64,000 nt of DNA, taken from Hydnum rufescens UP504 (Eukaryota; Basidiomycota; Agaricomycetes; Cantharellales; Hydnaceae). This document shows, piece after piece, positions 45,801 through 59,100 of this stretch. A program made the position numbers and the translations under genes. Under the pieces are notes generated by a model. The model did not search any database. It worked only from the letters and a program-made list of their open reading frames with translations, and was not told the origin of the DNA. Numbering within the stretch: position 1 is the first letter of the stretch; every line of letters begins with the position of its first letter. The DNA is taken from the NCBI GenBank assembly GCA_014904985.1, contig MU128926.1, forward strand, positions 22,644 to 86,643, in the 5' to 3' direction.

Positions 45801-47756
45801 GGCAGAGGATAGGTATCCCAAGCCACGTTGGACCTCTTCCACCCGCTCCGCAAGATATTTTACTACACTAGCTTTCTTGGACTTGGAGGTGTTGGAGGCA
45901 GTCGTCCGAACGAGCGCCATCGCAGGCCCTGACGAACCAGTGAACAAAGGTCCAGGAAACTCAGAAGTCGAAGGTTCCAGTGCCGATGGCGATATCAGCT
46001 TGTTTAGCAAGCGAATCTGGATGGGCGACGATCGTCGTCCAGTAAACGACACATCGAAACCAGCAGTGGCGTCGAGCTGCGAATGGAAGCACGAAGCCAC
46101 TTTTCCCCCGAAGCCGAAACAGAATATGGGTATCCGCGCTGAACTGCGCAGATCATCTGCAGCATTTACTGACGGCGACGGTGCATACAAGTTGGACTGA
46201 GATCCCACTGAAGGCGGGTGATGAGGGGAATGAAATTGTGTGTAGGGGGCTGCATCGTTTAATATGGGGGACACCTGAGCGAGGTAGGAGTCTGGAGGAT
46301 CTAATGACTCCCTGGGAACCGCCGGAGGAGGGTTATATGGCACATAGGACGACGTGTTATGAAAAATGGGAGCAGCCTGGGAGAGAGCAGGCTCCAGATG
46401 AACCTGAGGTTCTTGGGAAGGGGATGTATACGGCACATAAGGAGCCGTATCATAAACAGCATCAATCTGGGGAGCGTAGGTGTCCGTGCGACTCTGCAGT
46501 CCTTTGGTAGGATAAGGGGACGATTCATGGGGCGAATAGGCCGACGCATGATGGGATGTGGGAACGGCCTGAAGGCGGTATGATTCAACATGACCTGGAG
46601 GGGTTTGCGAAGCAAGCGACGGCGGATCGTGGGGTATGTATGGGGAGGCATCGGTCGAGATGTGAGCGGTTTTGGGAATGTACCCATCCACATGGCCTCG
46701 GGAATCTCGTCTGGGAGTAATCAACGGTGGGTCATAGGCTGTAGGGGGGGACTTCGCCCGAGAAATTAAAGTGCTTTTAGGGACAGGACGGTCCACAATT
46801 CCGGGTGGCTTGGGAAGGGTTGGAGGAGTTTCATACGCTGAATAGGGTAACTGGTGCCGTGAAAAGGAATCAGTTTGTGGTATGCGACGGTCCAGATGAC
46901 TTGGAGCCAGTTTTTTGGAAGGAACAGCAGGTGGATCATAGGCTGAGTACGGCGCCGCATCGCGGAAAGTTGGGGCAGCCCTGGTGATATAAGGTTCTGG
47001 ACGAATTTGCGAGGCTTTGAATGTCCCTGGAGATGGCGGATTATAGGTCGGGGACGGCGCAACACCAGGGACTATGGGGATTGGATGAGGATCGTAATGA
47101 TGTGCATGGCTCGATGATTCTTGAAGAGGAATTGAAGTTGGGTCATAGGAGGAATATGAGGCATCATCATGTGACATGGCACTGGGCGGATGAGGGAGAA
47201 AATCATCTGGATGACTTTGCAATCCATTGGAAGCACCCGAGACGTACGAGGTCGATGAAGGAGGTACGTTACCAGACGGAGTACAAGTCGATGGATCATA
47301 TGGAGACGGTACGTATGGGGAAGATTCCGTTGGGGGAACATAGGAAGAAGTCGACTGAGCCTCAACGTACGGCTGCCGCTGACCATAATTATCGTAGTAC
47401 CCATCATTCGAGTAGGTTTGATTCTCAGAGGCATATTCCGTGTACTCGTAGTTATATTGGGCGTAGGAGGACTCCTGGGTGCGCGGTTGCCATTCCCCAG
47501 AATTATCGTGGTATCCCTCACTTGCTGGGGGTTGGTCTACGGTGCCATTTTCCGTGTACTCATAGTTAAATTGGGTCGCATAAGGATGCTCTGTGTAGTG
47601 AAGACCCTGGTTGCTGAGGCTCTCTGGCTCTGGAGCTTCAGGTGAACCAGAAAAGAAATCGAGTGAATTCGAGTCTGTATCCCCGAAGAGAGAGGCGGCG
47701 AGAGCAATGCTTTTTCGTTTATTTGTTTGCTTTGCCTCCTCTGTCGAATCGGTCAT
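42839..47756 (-). CDS. SEC16: SEC16, COPII coat assembly scaffold
   Basis: Peripheral ER-exit-site protein that organises COPII budding. Exons downwards: 47756-45703, 45638-45154, 45096-44832, 44773-44504, 44443-43261 and 43195-42839, giving 1537 residues. The first 550 residues are low-complexity Tyr/Pro/Ser sequence with degenerate repeats (separate entry). The central conserved domain runs from about residue 555 (IFCFGFGGKVASCF) to 1020: LLNKLISPSALEPS, KYLAERVEEVQRGLGYLSSA, YALEQKMWAHAMLIASSLDK, NWVEAAHVCYLLSP and LPHLQAYKLVRAFQLAELG. The C-terminal region includes GWLSGWWGKKDEGTSSGPIR and LGETKNSFYYDKELKRWVNG, and ends RAKYVDVFNTP, as in other fungal Sec16. All junction phases agree. Confidence 0.95.
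46240..47180 (-). repeat. Degenerate in-frame repeats in SEC16 N-terminus
   Basis: At least seven units of roughly 32-36 residues (about 100 bp), each opening with an aromatic motif such as PYSAYDPP, PPTAYDPP, PYIPHDPP, AYSPHESS, PYVPYTSP, SYVPYNPP and PYTQFHSP. The units have diverged, so copy number could vary between strains. Confidence 0.7.
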
Positions 47757-47982
47757 CGAGTCTGGTGTCGTGGGGTCGGCAAGTCCCGATCAAGAAACAC
47801 AGTACATCCTGATGTAAACGGACAAATTTCCCGCAAAAATCGAACCTCAAGTTGCAGGGCACTTGAGTGGTGACTGGAAATTCCTGGTCCCCAAACCGAG
47901 TATCCCGTGGCCGAAAGAAGTTGAGATTAGTCGATTATATTGCTTCATGAGAAAGAAATACTGAGTGTATGCTACGAATCAA

Positions 47983-50084
47983 CTATGAATGGATAATAAA
48001 AAGTTCGTTGTATTTCATGGCTTCATAACGTATGAGAAAGAGTGAGCCAGAGGAGAGTCTATGTTGAATGCGGGGCATCATCCTACCCAGCTTTGGACGC
48101 AGCTTCCACGTCACCCTAGAAGTATCTGCGCGAGATTTTATGATGTCATTATCGCTGGCCTTTCGGGCATTTTGGATTTCTTTTCTTCGCACTAAGAAAA
48201 CGAAGAAAGGGAGGGTGATGAAGGATAGGACTAGCCAAGATATCAGGACGCCCGCGTTCAGGCCTAGATGTGACTTCGTATTGAATATGAGGGTGCGGGT
48301 CGCTTGGCCCAAGTTGCTGTTGAGGAGGGTGGAAGTGAATGAGAAGGAGGATCTTGACGAGGATAGCATAATGGACATACTACACTGGAAATGCATAGCC
48401 ATACCTTGAAAAAGAGAAATAGACCGTTAAATCTGATATTCGGGAGAATAATGACACCAGGGAAAGTAAGCTTACTTGTAGAACCATGGTTCAAGAATGA
48501 TGGGGACAGACGCGACAGACACGTTAGAAATGATCTAAGCAATAAATGACTTCAACCCGCTGTGTACGGGATGAAAGGTGGTAAACGCACGAGTGGGAAA
48601 AGGAAGTAGGTCATAAACCGTGGCGTAAGGAGCGTGACCATCGCCTCCGTCGAAAGGCCAAGTGCTGTCATACTCAAGAAGACGAAAACCCAGTAGAGGA
48701 AAAATCCTCCGGCGTGAGTGAATCTGATAGTGAGTCAGTAGGAAGAATAATGAGCGATGGTTGACGGGGATGTTATAAGTTGGGAAACACATACTTTGCA
48801 TTGAAAGGGACTTTGAAACACAAGCTGATCATGGAGAATCCAAAAGATAGAGGGATGTAAAGGAGTATGGGTTCAGTGAGTCGTAGAAGTATAAGTTGCT
48901 TCAAGGTAAGGTGAGGTTCGATTGGTGCGCGTAATAAGTATCCCGCCATTGTCTATGTGCAACAAATTAGGTAGAACACAGATGTTATCAAGGATGCACA
49001 TACAACGACGAAGGCGAAGATGATAACGTAAATGGATCCGACTAGTGTCAAGGCTGTGGCCACAGGGGCACTGAAGAGCCCATCCTTAGTGGTAAATTAT
49101 TGGAAGGCAACAGCGAATGCTTACCTGAAAGGTCGCAAATTAGCCAAAGAGAACGCCACAGGAACAGTGATTGTTTGGGGAGCGGCAGTTATTGCTCTCA
49201 ATGCAGTGGCGTTCCCGGATTGGGCAGAAAAGTACTGAGCAGCGTACACGGTGGAAAATTGTGCAATCGCAGATGAAAGGAGGGCTGCTGAGTACGGAAC
49301 AATATAATTGTTGGTGGCAAGCTCATTTCGAGCCGTGTCAACGAATAGTGTTACAGCGCTGGTGCCATTATAGGTAGAATCACCGTTTCGCGGGCAGAAA
49401 TTAGCTTTCCTGTCGCGCCTGCGGACACTACAACGCCACCCTGAATATCCAGGTTATCCACCCTAGAGAAATGGAACCTCGTACCGACGACAGCGGCCCA
49501 CGCCCGCTCCTCCACAACTTGATGAGCTACATCATCCACGCCTGAGAACTTGGAAGGATCCTCGATGACCCAGCCGAGCTTGGCTTTAGTAGGGGAATTG
49601 ATATTAGCTTGCACAGCGGCTCTCAAGGCGTTCCCGATGTCGCTACCATCCATGTCAATGAACCAAATTCTTAATTTGTCCGTGTACGATCTCTGATGTG
49701 CAAGTGATCCAAAGTACACAGGACTTGGTGCAAAGTTCGATGGTCAGTTTTTCGATATATGGGGAAAGAAAAATACGTACACGCATATCCACATGAATGC
49801 GAAGGTCAGAAAGAAGATGAGAACCATGGCCTTGATGTACGCCGCTCGCTTGGGTGCTAGTTCTGGAGACCAAACTAGTGCAGTGGGGTCAACGTTCCTA
49901 CATCCCACATGGAGGATAATGAAGGGGTCTCACAAGTTAAGGAGAATTTTGGAAGTGGGTTAGGACCCCTCTGTGTGCTACCCCTTGTGCTGGGATTGGA
50001 TTGCGTATGTTTCAGGTGATCAGGATGATGGCCATCCTCGGGGGGATTCGACACCGTGGGCGCAAGTGCTTCGACGCCTTCCAT
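47983..50084 (-). CDS. SNG1-family (DUF3533) membrane protein, apparent frameshift
   Basis: Related to yeast SNG1, tied to resistance to nitrosoguanidine and to lipid flippase regulation. Ten exons downwards (50084-49934, 49874-49781, 49723-49485, 49427-49125, 49070-49004, 48952-48795, 48723-48591, 48534-48476, 48404-48381, 48316-47983) give about 520 residues if one base is added in the A run at 49386-49388. Features: span IKAMVLIFFLTFAFMWIC, then the extracytosolic DUF3533 part with DKLRIWFIDMDGSDIG, VTLFVDTARNE and the family block SLANLRPFSAPVATALTLVG. Five more hydrophobic spans follow, with YNLGQATRTLIFNTKSHLGL and a basic cytosolic tail. An alternative 45 nt intron avoids the frameshift but replaces the conserved VVSAGATGKLISA segment. 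Confidence 0.85.
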
Positions 50085-52218
50085 GATAATAGATGCGTAG
50101 AGCTGGGGGATTCAGCTGGAGCCAGGTAAACAGGAGGAAATGGCGTCGGCATATGTGGCATTCCGGCGCATAATGACTCATGACTAATAATACTTGTGGC
50201 CAATTTTGTGTGGCCGGGCCCCGTTCTTTGTTCGACGTAAGCTAGCACGCCCGAAGGTCTTTGGTTCGCCATTTTCAGATATGATAGTACATCCATCGGA
50301 GGCAAACACGTGATTGGGACCACTACACTCTTCATGATCACCCACTTTCTATCTGCATTCCTTTGCACCTGTACCTTTTCACAGGTTGCCGAGTGTCACT
50401 GCCGTCAAGCGTCTTGTGATTAACCAAAAAGTAACCTAAGTGCTGGTACTCATTATATAACCTCCACCTCCACCAAAACCCCGCAGACACTAGTATTATT
50501 CGCCCCCGCGTTGGACCACATCTCTTCAGTCATGAATGTCCGCCAACACATTCTCTTAAAACTCCTCATTTCTGGGATTTTCATAGTTCTTGTATTGACA
50601 AAAACCCGTGTACTAGTGCTTGTTACCTGGAGGCTAGCAAAGGGTTTTAAAGAAATAGATTGTGAAACCAAGTAGGATAAAGGAAACAGACGTTGGGTGA
50701 AATCAAGCAAACATTTTAACAGATGGCTCCATGACAGCATCTCTGGGCTATCATTTGCAAGCCGCTTGATCACCATTCTCCATGGGGCTGCAAACCACTG
50801 TTCCTGCCATGTTGGGTCATTCCAGTCTCAGCGGCCCGTACTGCCATTGGTATGCGGACAAGTGATCCTGCCCAATACAGTAGCAACCCTTAGGTGGGCA
50901 GCACGTGGATATATACCAGTGCGGGCCGGATTGCCGTTACGGAGAACTCAACGCCAGGACCAAGGCGGAAGGCGCCGAGCGCTTTATTTTGGCGATGCGC
51001 CTGATTCAATATTTGGCTCGCTGGAACATTCGTAGTATTCTTATTTGATCATGTGCACCTTCTGGTGGTGCAGGTAGGGTAAGTAGGGCTCCGATAATAT
51101 TCCTATCTGCGAACCACAAAAGTACCATGGCTGCCTGACTAAATACTCGAATATTGCACTGATGTCTATGTAAGAGTAGGAATTGTCTAGAGATACAATT
51201 ATCTGCCAAATTTATTCTGTGGTTCTGAGCGGTTCGCCTGAGAAATATAAAATACCTGCGGGGGATTTAATATCCAAATCTTCAAATTACACGTGAATAT
51301 CAACATGATGACGTAATCATATTTGAGTGCGCGTAACTAATGTCAATTTGATGACCCAACGCCGCGGCAACTAGTGCCGGCATCTGGCAGGGCTTTCCGG
51401 ATCGGTGGCAACAGGAGCTCTGGGTTCTCCGGCCCTGCGTGCCATTTGTGGTTAGATGCAGAATGCTGTGTCGGGACGGATACCTGAAGAGTAAAGTTTC
51501 GAACAAAGGAACTTGGAAAGTGAAATTCTACTGGACATCTCTCGCGTACCGTAGTGAGCTATACTTCGTCCGGTGATGACACGCATGTTTTAACAGTCGA
51601 TATTATGCATCCTCAGAGGTGGGTGTGCCTTCCGAATCGGCACACCGGAAGCGGGCTGCTACCCGTTCCGCAAAAATCAATGTTGTCGACTTGATTTTGA
51701 TTGCCGTCAAGGTAGCGTAAGCAGAGCCTTGATGCCGCAGTCTAGATCTTCCTCAGCATCGATCACGGACAATCACTTCTGGCAATACCTTCTCCCTGGG
51801 ATTCACTCCTTCACAAGTTTGCCGTACCAAATCTTTCGTCACCACTCGCTTTCAGCAATGGTAATCTCGCCCGTAGATGGACTAATAGCGAACGCATCTC
51901 ACGTTGGACTCGGGACTACTAGTAGATGAAAGACAGGTTGCCTGTAGAGAAAACGACAATAGATGGCAGAGCAGAGTAGGAAGAGAATTGCAGCGGAAAG
52001 AATACGACGACAATGCGAGCGGGATCCAGGTAAGATGAGAAATACGAATTAAGAGGCAAACGAGACGGAGGGGAAATAGAATGAAGCATGCGCAAGAAAT
52101 ATGTACGTGGTGTGATTGCAGTGCAGTAAAGCAGGGTCGAATTATAGAGATTGGGTGCGGTACCAAAAGATGGGCTTGGGAAATTATCCACTAGAAGAAA
52201 AGATTTAATTGGAGGGAA
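50085..52218. other. Intergenic, 2.1 kb, no supported gene
   Basis: Should hold the SNG1-like promoter on the left and the Pumilio 3' UTR on the right. No recognisable coding region, repeat or RNA gene. Confidence 0.4.
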
Positions 52219-55200
52219 TTACGATTGGAAATCAAGGGTGCGATGAATGGATTGGTCGGGAATAGCAGAGAGCGTAGCAGTGGACAAAGGTTCAGAGATA
52301 GCAGGCACTTCGGAGATTGTGACAGGCCTGGACGACCTGTCTTCTTGACTAGGGCTAGTCGTCTTCGGCGTCGTCGACTTTTCCGCTAATAAGCGTTCGA
52401 CTGGAATCAAGTCAGCATCAGCTATCAATCGAAAACATGGCAGTACACACTCGCGGCAAGGTGTTTACTATACGTGTTCGAGTATCGACGCATAGTGGTA
52501 AGGTGAGGACGAATCCTATTCACCAATTGCTCGCGCTGGGAATCTTCGACAGTGTTCAAAGCACGTTGTAGGACGTAATCTGGGAAATCGGATAAGGCGG
52601 CCGAGTATAAAAGGATCCAAACCGAAAACGCACTCGCAAACTGATCCTTCATCATGATCACAATTGGGCTCATTCCATCGAGTTTCGGTGTCATGATCTC
52701 GTCAATCAAAGCTCGTCGGTCGTCAGGGCTGGCCATGACCAAGGCCTTTTCGCATACGTTAGATGCGAATTTGTGCTTGGACATTGCCAGCATCTGGCCT
52801 TTGAGCTTGGAAATCATGATTGCGCGATCCTCCACGGAACCACGCTCGAGGACAAACTGGATGACATAGTTCTAATCCGACACCACGGAGATCAGGGACG
52901 CACAAAACAGCATGATGCATGGCGGCACTCACGCCAAATTGATCTTGCATGAGATTCGGTGCATACTTTTGCAATTCGTCCAGGAGGGGCCGCGTCTGTG
53001 AATCAGGAAGGTACTCGAAACAACGCTGGAGAACCCGGCACCCATACGGATGCGTGGAAAGCTCGTACACAGCACCGCAGAAGGAAACCACAAATGGTAA
53101 GCGATCAGGTGACACTCGCTCGATAAGTTTTTGAATGACCTAGATCAAAATACTTCAGCTCGAGAAAATGAACGAGAGGCTATTCAAAACACGGACATGA
53201 TTGCCATTTGCATCCTTGACACATTTCAGAATCTGACCATCCAATTCCTTGACAAGCATACTCTGTTGCTCTGGCAAGACAAATTCAATCGCCTAACAAC
53301 TGGTGTGAGAATAAATCAGGTCGGGCTTGTCATCGGTTGGGCATTCACCTTTTGGACGACGCGACACCCATACATTTGTAGTGATAACGCAAGAACGTGT
53401 CCTTCCATACTTCGGGCCAGAATAGTCTTTTGAAATTGCGTGCCATGCTCGAACAACTTTTGAACTACCTGGAGGCCAAAAACGGTAAGCATGTAGATAA
53501 TAGCATACGGCCCAAAGCTCACATAGTTGCCGAACACATCAGTGATGAGAGGCAGAATATTGTCCGGGAGAATTTCATCAAAAATAACCTGCTTATCTTC
53601 GCTTGATGCGGTCTCAAGCTTTTGCTGAATGAACCTTGAGCCATGTTGGTCGCCGCTGAATTCCACTAAATGACCAAAGATGTCCTGTGGAATCGCTACC
53701 TTCAGTATCCTCGAAGAGATCCGTAAAGATGGGCTCTAGACAATACGAAATTTCACCTTGAGTTCCCATTTGCGAGACTTGTTGCTTCGAAACTCTTCGA
53801 GCAAGGGACTGCGAATTCCAGCTGTATCTAACTGGGCGATAATGCGTCGCGAGCGAGGGGGGTGGTGGAGCTGCTGGAAAGGGTGGGGGTGAATGGTTCT
53901 GGGCACGCGGAGGTTTCCTGGAAATAGTGTTCCTGGGAGAAGGGATGATATAGCCCTCCATACTCAGGAAACTGGGGATGAGGAGACAAAGTGCCATGGC
54001 GGATCCCCGGCATCAACAGGTTCTGCTGATGCTGCATAGGCACTTGTTGGTGCTGGAAGCCAAATTGTAAATTCTACATGGGTGAGGGAACACGATGAGG
54101 GCAGAAGAACGAACGGAAATACCAAGACGAACCGATGGTTCTCGTTTCTTATCACCAAGTGAATTACTCACGGCAGTACGAAGCATGGGGCTGGGCATGG
54201 GAGAAGCAGGAGTATGGAACAGCATGGGTTGGTGAGGAGGCGGATGATAGTAGAACTGGGTTCCTGGAGGGGGCCCAACGCCCACATTATTGAATTCTGG
54301 GTAATACATGGTATTGAGGGGTCGGCGAAGGTCGGTAGGGTGTGGAGAACGATGTGGCGGGTAGGGACTTTGCAAGGGGTTCGGTCCTGGGTACAATGAT
54401 GGATCCGCACCCGTTGGTCGATACCGATCATACCCGTAAGAATATTCTGGGTAGCCCTCGGGGGCCAGAGCACCGCTATAATACTGAGTATAATCTGGTG
54501 GTTGTGGGTAACCGCCAAACGGGCCTCGTTGTTGTGACTGTGGTGGACCACTCTGTCCTGAGAGAGCAGAACCATGATTTACCGAGGGATAGGGCTTCGG
54601 AGGATTTAATGGCAGTGAGGGATCGTAAGAATCCTCGATAGCAAGATTGCGCAAACCAAGGGTGGGTTCGTCAGTCGTTGTTCGAACGGGGATACCATCG
54701 TAATGAACGTTAGGTGGTCCAGAAAGGGAATGCGGGGGTGTGTAGGCAGATTGAAGGGGAGCAAAGGGGGATGGCAACTTAGCGGGAGACATTTTGGATG
54801 TGGCGTTTGCAGCTTCGCTACTTGGACCCCCCAAGCCACGCCTGTCCGAGTCACTGACGGCGCGGCGGGCCGTAGGATCGTCGCGCTTATGCGGTGTAGT
54901 GAATGCTGCTGCCTGGGCTGCAGCGGCCTGCCGCTGGCGCGCGTGCTGAAATCTAAAACCACTATTGCTTGGTGAAGAATGTTCCTGAGGACGGCTGAAT
55001 GATCAGAAACAACCCTAGCAGAACCACAGCTGAACTACCTACAAGTGAACCTGGCTCCCTTTGAGGCGAACTACCATCCCAATCTTTGCCAGCCGGGGTT
55101 CCCACTTCCCAAGCTCCGCCTGAGGGCTTGGCCGCTATCCAACCCCCTTGCGGTGGCTGTGGGGTCTCTGGGACGCTAGCAGAAGATGACATCGATGGGG

Positions 55201-55561
55201 TTCTTTTTGATATGGGCGTGGAGGCCGGAGAGACCCCGTTAGACCAGACCTAGAGGAAATAGAGGAATTATGGTATGACGAAGTAGCATTAATGAATACG
55301 GTAATCATACCTGCCAGCTATTATTTATTCCTCTCAATCCAACATTAGGTCCCATCGAGCCAAGGACATTAGTAGCCGAGGCCGAATTTAACATACGATT
55401 ATGGGCCTGTAGGGGTTAGACAAGTCAGTTGCCTTGATTAACGGAATTTGGACGTGATGTACCGCTGGATTTGGTGAGCCAGACGGGGACGGATTCCCCA
55501 CTGACTGCGAAGAGGAGCCAGATGGCTCCAGAGACGACGTACCATTGGCGGCCATGGACAT
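52219..55561 (-). CDS. PUF3: Pumilio/PUF-family RNA-binding protein, eight repeats
   Basis: Binds 3' UTRs of mRNAs to repress translation and speed decay; in yeast Puf3 acts on mRNAs for mitochondrial proteins. Starts at 55561 ([15 protein letters not shown]). About ten exons, ending with [15 protein letters not shown] and a stop at 52219. The N-terminal half is Pro/Gln/Tyr-rich. [20 protein letters not shown] opens the PUF domain. The eight repeat cores read in order GSRFIQ, GNYVVQ, GCRVVQ, GNHVIQ, GCRVLQ, GNYVIQ, ASNVCE and ANYVLQ, i.e. the canonical SR-Q, NY-Q, CR-Q, NH-Q, CR-Q, NY-Q, SN-E, NY-Q set. Exact boundaries of some N-terminal introns are less sure. Assignment to Puf3 rather than another Pumilio paralogue rests on this code. 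Confidence 0.93.
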
Positions 55562-56118
55562 TTCTAATAAACAGGATGGAGGAGAAAGTGCGCCCCTTGG
55601 TCAAATAAATATCAGGAGAATTGAATGAGAAAATTCTGGACGCACCAGTCTGTAGGATAGAGAGACAGTTCTTATATAGCACTAAGGTCCCTCGCCGCTG
55701 GCCAAGACGCTGTCACTCGGAGGTAAAGAAAACGGGAAGAAAAATGTCAAAATAAAGCCGGGGGGTTTGAGATCGTATAGAAAAACGATGTCTTGCAGAG
55801 GGTTGATACACGGTGAATAACGTGTCGAACGAGGTAGTGAACGAAAGAGAAGGACGAGAACAGGCTTTTCAAATGAACGAGTATGGTTAATTGGGAAAGA
55901 TGTTGGAAGCGGATGCAAAAGACGGGGACAACTACCCCCCATTTGGTTTTAGGGCGGAAGTCTCCGGAATTTAATCAGATTGAATTTCGCTCTTTCAGGG
56001 CTGAGATAGGAGTTAACGCAAAAGTCAGAAGTCAGGCGACTGGCTGATCATTATTTAGAGAAAAAGCAATGATTCGTAAATGGGAGGTAGAGACATAAAT
56101 ATAAAGCATGGAGAGAGT

Positions 56119-59100
56119 CTAGCGAGCATTACTGAAAAACCACGACGCCCGTTTCGCTGAGCAAGGACCTGTCAGCGTTTACCGCATGCAACTGATAGAA
56201 ACGGATACTTACACGAGCCACTGAAGTCACGCCACACATTGAAAAGGGTGACAGAAAGGGTAAGCCGAGGAAGAAACATAGAAGGAGCAGGGTTCACTCA
56301 CCTCCCTTCCTCCGCCTGAAGCCGCCCCAACGGGCTCCCGGGTCCACCTGCGTTCCCAAGGAATGAACCTTGCCCAGTCGCCGTAGTCGGCACAGGCACT
56401 GCTCCACCGCCGCCCCGCAACGGTTTCGCAATACGCCCAAAGTTCAGGGTAGACCCGTTTGCTGGTTTGTTTGCTGCATTAGCTATCGATGACGTGATCA
56501 GTACTAGTAACTAACGCCTGTCATCACAACGAACCTCGGGCTTCGTCGAGTCTTTGCTTGACGATCTGAAGCTGTGCTTCGAACTTGTGGTTCTGCGCCA
56601 CAAGGCGCCTATCCGCTTCTTGTAAAAGGCCCTCGAGGTTGTGGATACGCTCGTTGCGAGCCAACAATTTGCGCTCGGCAATGCCCGCTTCTTTTTTAAG
56701 CGCCGAGTTCTGATCGACCAATTGCTTCTGGACCACGGTTAGTTGTTCCAGATTTCGTTCCAGGAATACCATCTTCTTCTGCTGCGCTTTGCTGTTGCTG
56801 TTCCGGATGACGTTGTTGTATTGTTCCTTGATTTCGTCCAACTGAATCTCGAGTTCGACAACCTGGTAGTTGGTAATTCAGGGTCGCTTCGGTCAGGCAC
56901 CTCATTGGCTAAAAATCATCCTGACCTTTTCGCAGCGGTTCTGTAAATCTCGCATCAGGGACTTCTTGACCCCGTCGAACTCTGCAAGTTGCACTGTGAT
57001 GGCTTTCCGTGTGCGCTCGAGGTCTTTCGCACTTTCAGCGAGGTTCTTGCCACCCTCGATACCAGCTGATGTAACAGCGAATGCACGCTACGCCGTATAC
57101 GTCAGAGGCAAGTCACGGACCCGGAGGTTATAACGCACCTTGAGCTCCTCATTAACGTTTTTCAAGCTTTCGAGTGAGGAGTTGAGACCACGGATTTCTG
57201 CAGACTTCTGCTCCAGTTGCTGCTTGAGATCTAGTATTTCACTAGCATGCGCCTCCCGTTTCACATTGTATTGAGCCTCAAGCTTCGCCTGCCATTATGT
57301 AGAGTAATCATCATTATAGGCCTAAGACTTCTCAGGGAAGAGACGCTTACTTTAAGCTCGGCCATAGAATCGGCGATGTCAGTGTTCGTTGATTCTTCCT
57401 CGTGGATGGTCTTTTCCAAGAGCTCCTCGTACTCGGATTCCAAAGTCGACAATCTTTGCTCAACATCGTCCCGCCGCCGACTGGCAATTTCGGCTTCATC
57501 CTGACTCTGGCGTAATCGGTCGGCTGTCTCTCGGATCAAAGACTGGCTCTCGGCCAGCTGTCGTCGGAGGAGTATGATGTCTTCCGCCGTCAGATATGTT
57601 ACGCTGTCGTCGGAGTCAATAGACTCTAATTTATTGAGAGTAGCCCGGAGAGCTTCTTCCTTTTCGGAAAAAACGCCCTGCTATTTGCCCCGTATTGAAT
57701 CAGGTCAGGGTATATCGAGTAAGCGCGAGAAAACCCACCGTATCGAATTGAGCCATCATCATAGCCATCTTCTCCGCCTTCTTCTTCTCCTTGTCCTCGG
57801 CGGAAGAATCCTTCTGCGTCGAACGAAGTTCGATGATATTCTTCTTGAGCTCCTCGAGCTCGCTCGTCAGATCTTGATTCTGCTCTCGTAGAATGTCCAT
57901 GGTGATGCTACCCTCCTTGTTCTCGTAGTCAAGACGCTCTAGCTGCATGCGCAACTCATTAAGCTGCCCAGACATCGCTTCGTTTTCCTGCAAATATCCT
58001 ATCATCAAAATCTGAGTTACAGAGGAATAATGCAAATGGATATAAACCTTAGATAAGGATGAGTCTTGTTCCTTGATGAACTGCAACTCTTCTCGGAGCT
58101 CTTTGAGAAGTTTGTCCATAGCGACCAGGGAAGTTTCCTAAGACGAAGTGGGCATTCATCATAGCGCTTGAGAAGGATCAATTTTTAGGCGTACCTTCTC
58201 CGCGAGTTGGTCGGTGAGTTCGTTCTCCCGTTTAAGGAATTCGTCCCGCTCGTCCTTATCCAAGCCCACGACAGTAGGAGTCTGCGGTCGGCTATCGATG
58301 ATTTCGGAGCGCAAATTATCCAGAAGGGGATTGCTAGGAGTGGCAGCACGTGGCGTCGAAGGTGGGGGTGTAGATGGGGCTGGCGACGATGGTTTCTTCG
58401 CTGATGAAACCCCTACCACGACACCTGCCTTGGAATTCTCCGGACTTGCCCATCGACTTTGCTCAACGGAACCACCTGAACGCCATATGGCCACCTCCGC
58501 CTCAAGAGCCGCAATATACGACTGATAAGAAGAATTCGCTGTTTGAGCCTTCTTGAGGAGGCCCTTGAGCTCCAGGGGGGAGAGCTCGGCATTGATACGA
58601 GCAGTATTCTTGATCGACTTGGCGCGCATACCGAACCTGAGGGTACTCAGAGTTTCGGCCTCATTGAAGGCAGAGGGAGAGCAATTGATGATCAATGTTG
58701 TCCGTGAGTTCCCTCCTAGCGATTCTTGGAGGATGCGAGTGAGTTTGGAATCTCGATATGGAATATGACTGGACTAGGTATTCGTATTGTGAGGGTAAAT
58801 CCAGGACAGCCACAAATACAATGCTCACTTTTCCGTCGGTCAGGGCATTGATGACCATTCCGAGAGCAGAAAGTGATTTATTGATCTTTTTGGCTTCTTC
58901 TAATGTTTGTCCAGATGCACCTGTCTTCCCAACCTTCTCGGAACCAGCTAGGTCGACGAGATATAAGTTGCCAGTCTTCTGTGCGCCACTCTCGGTATTG
59001 CGTTGGTTGATTGAAATAAGGAATATGGAATGTGATCGCGAACTCTCTGCATTCATGTCTGGGAAAGTCACTGTCAAAATACGGCCACCAAAAAAGAACG

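Noticed and set aside
49032..49238. Plus-strand 68-residue frame that reads like a small membrane protein
   Set aside because: It is the antisense shadow of SNG1-like exons 4 and 5, whose family match and splice phases are clear.
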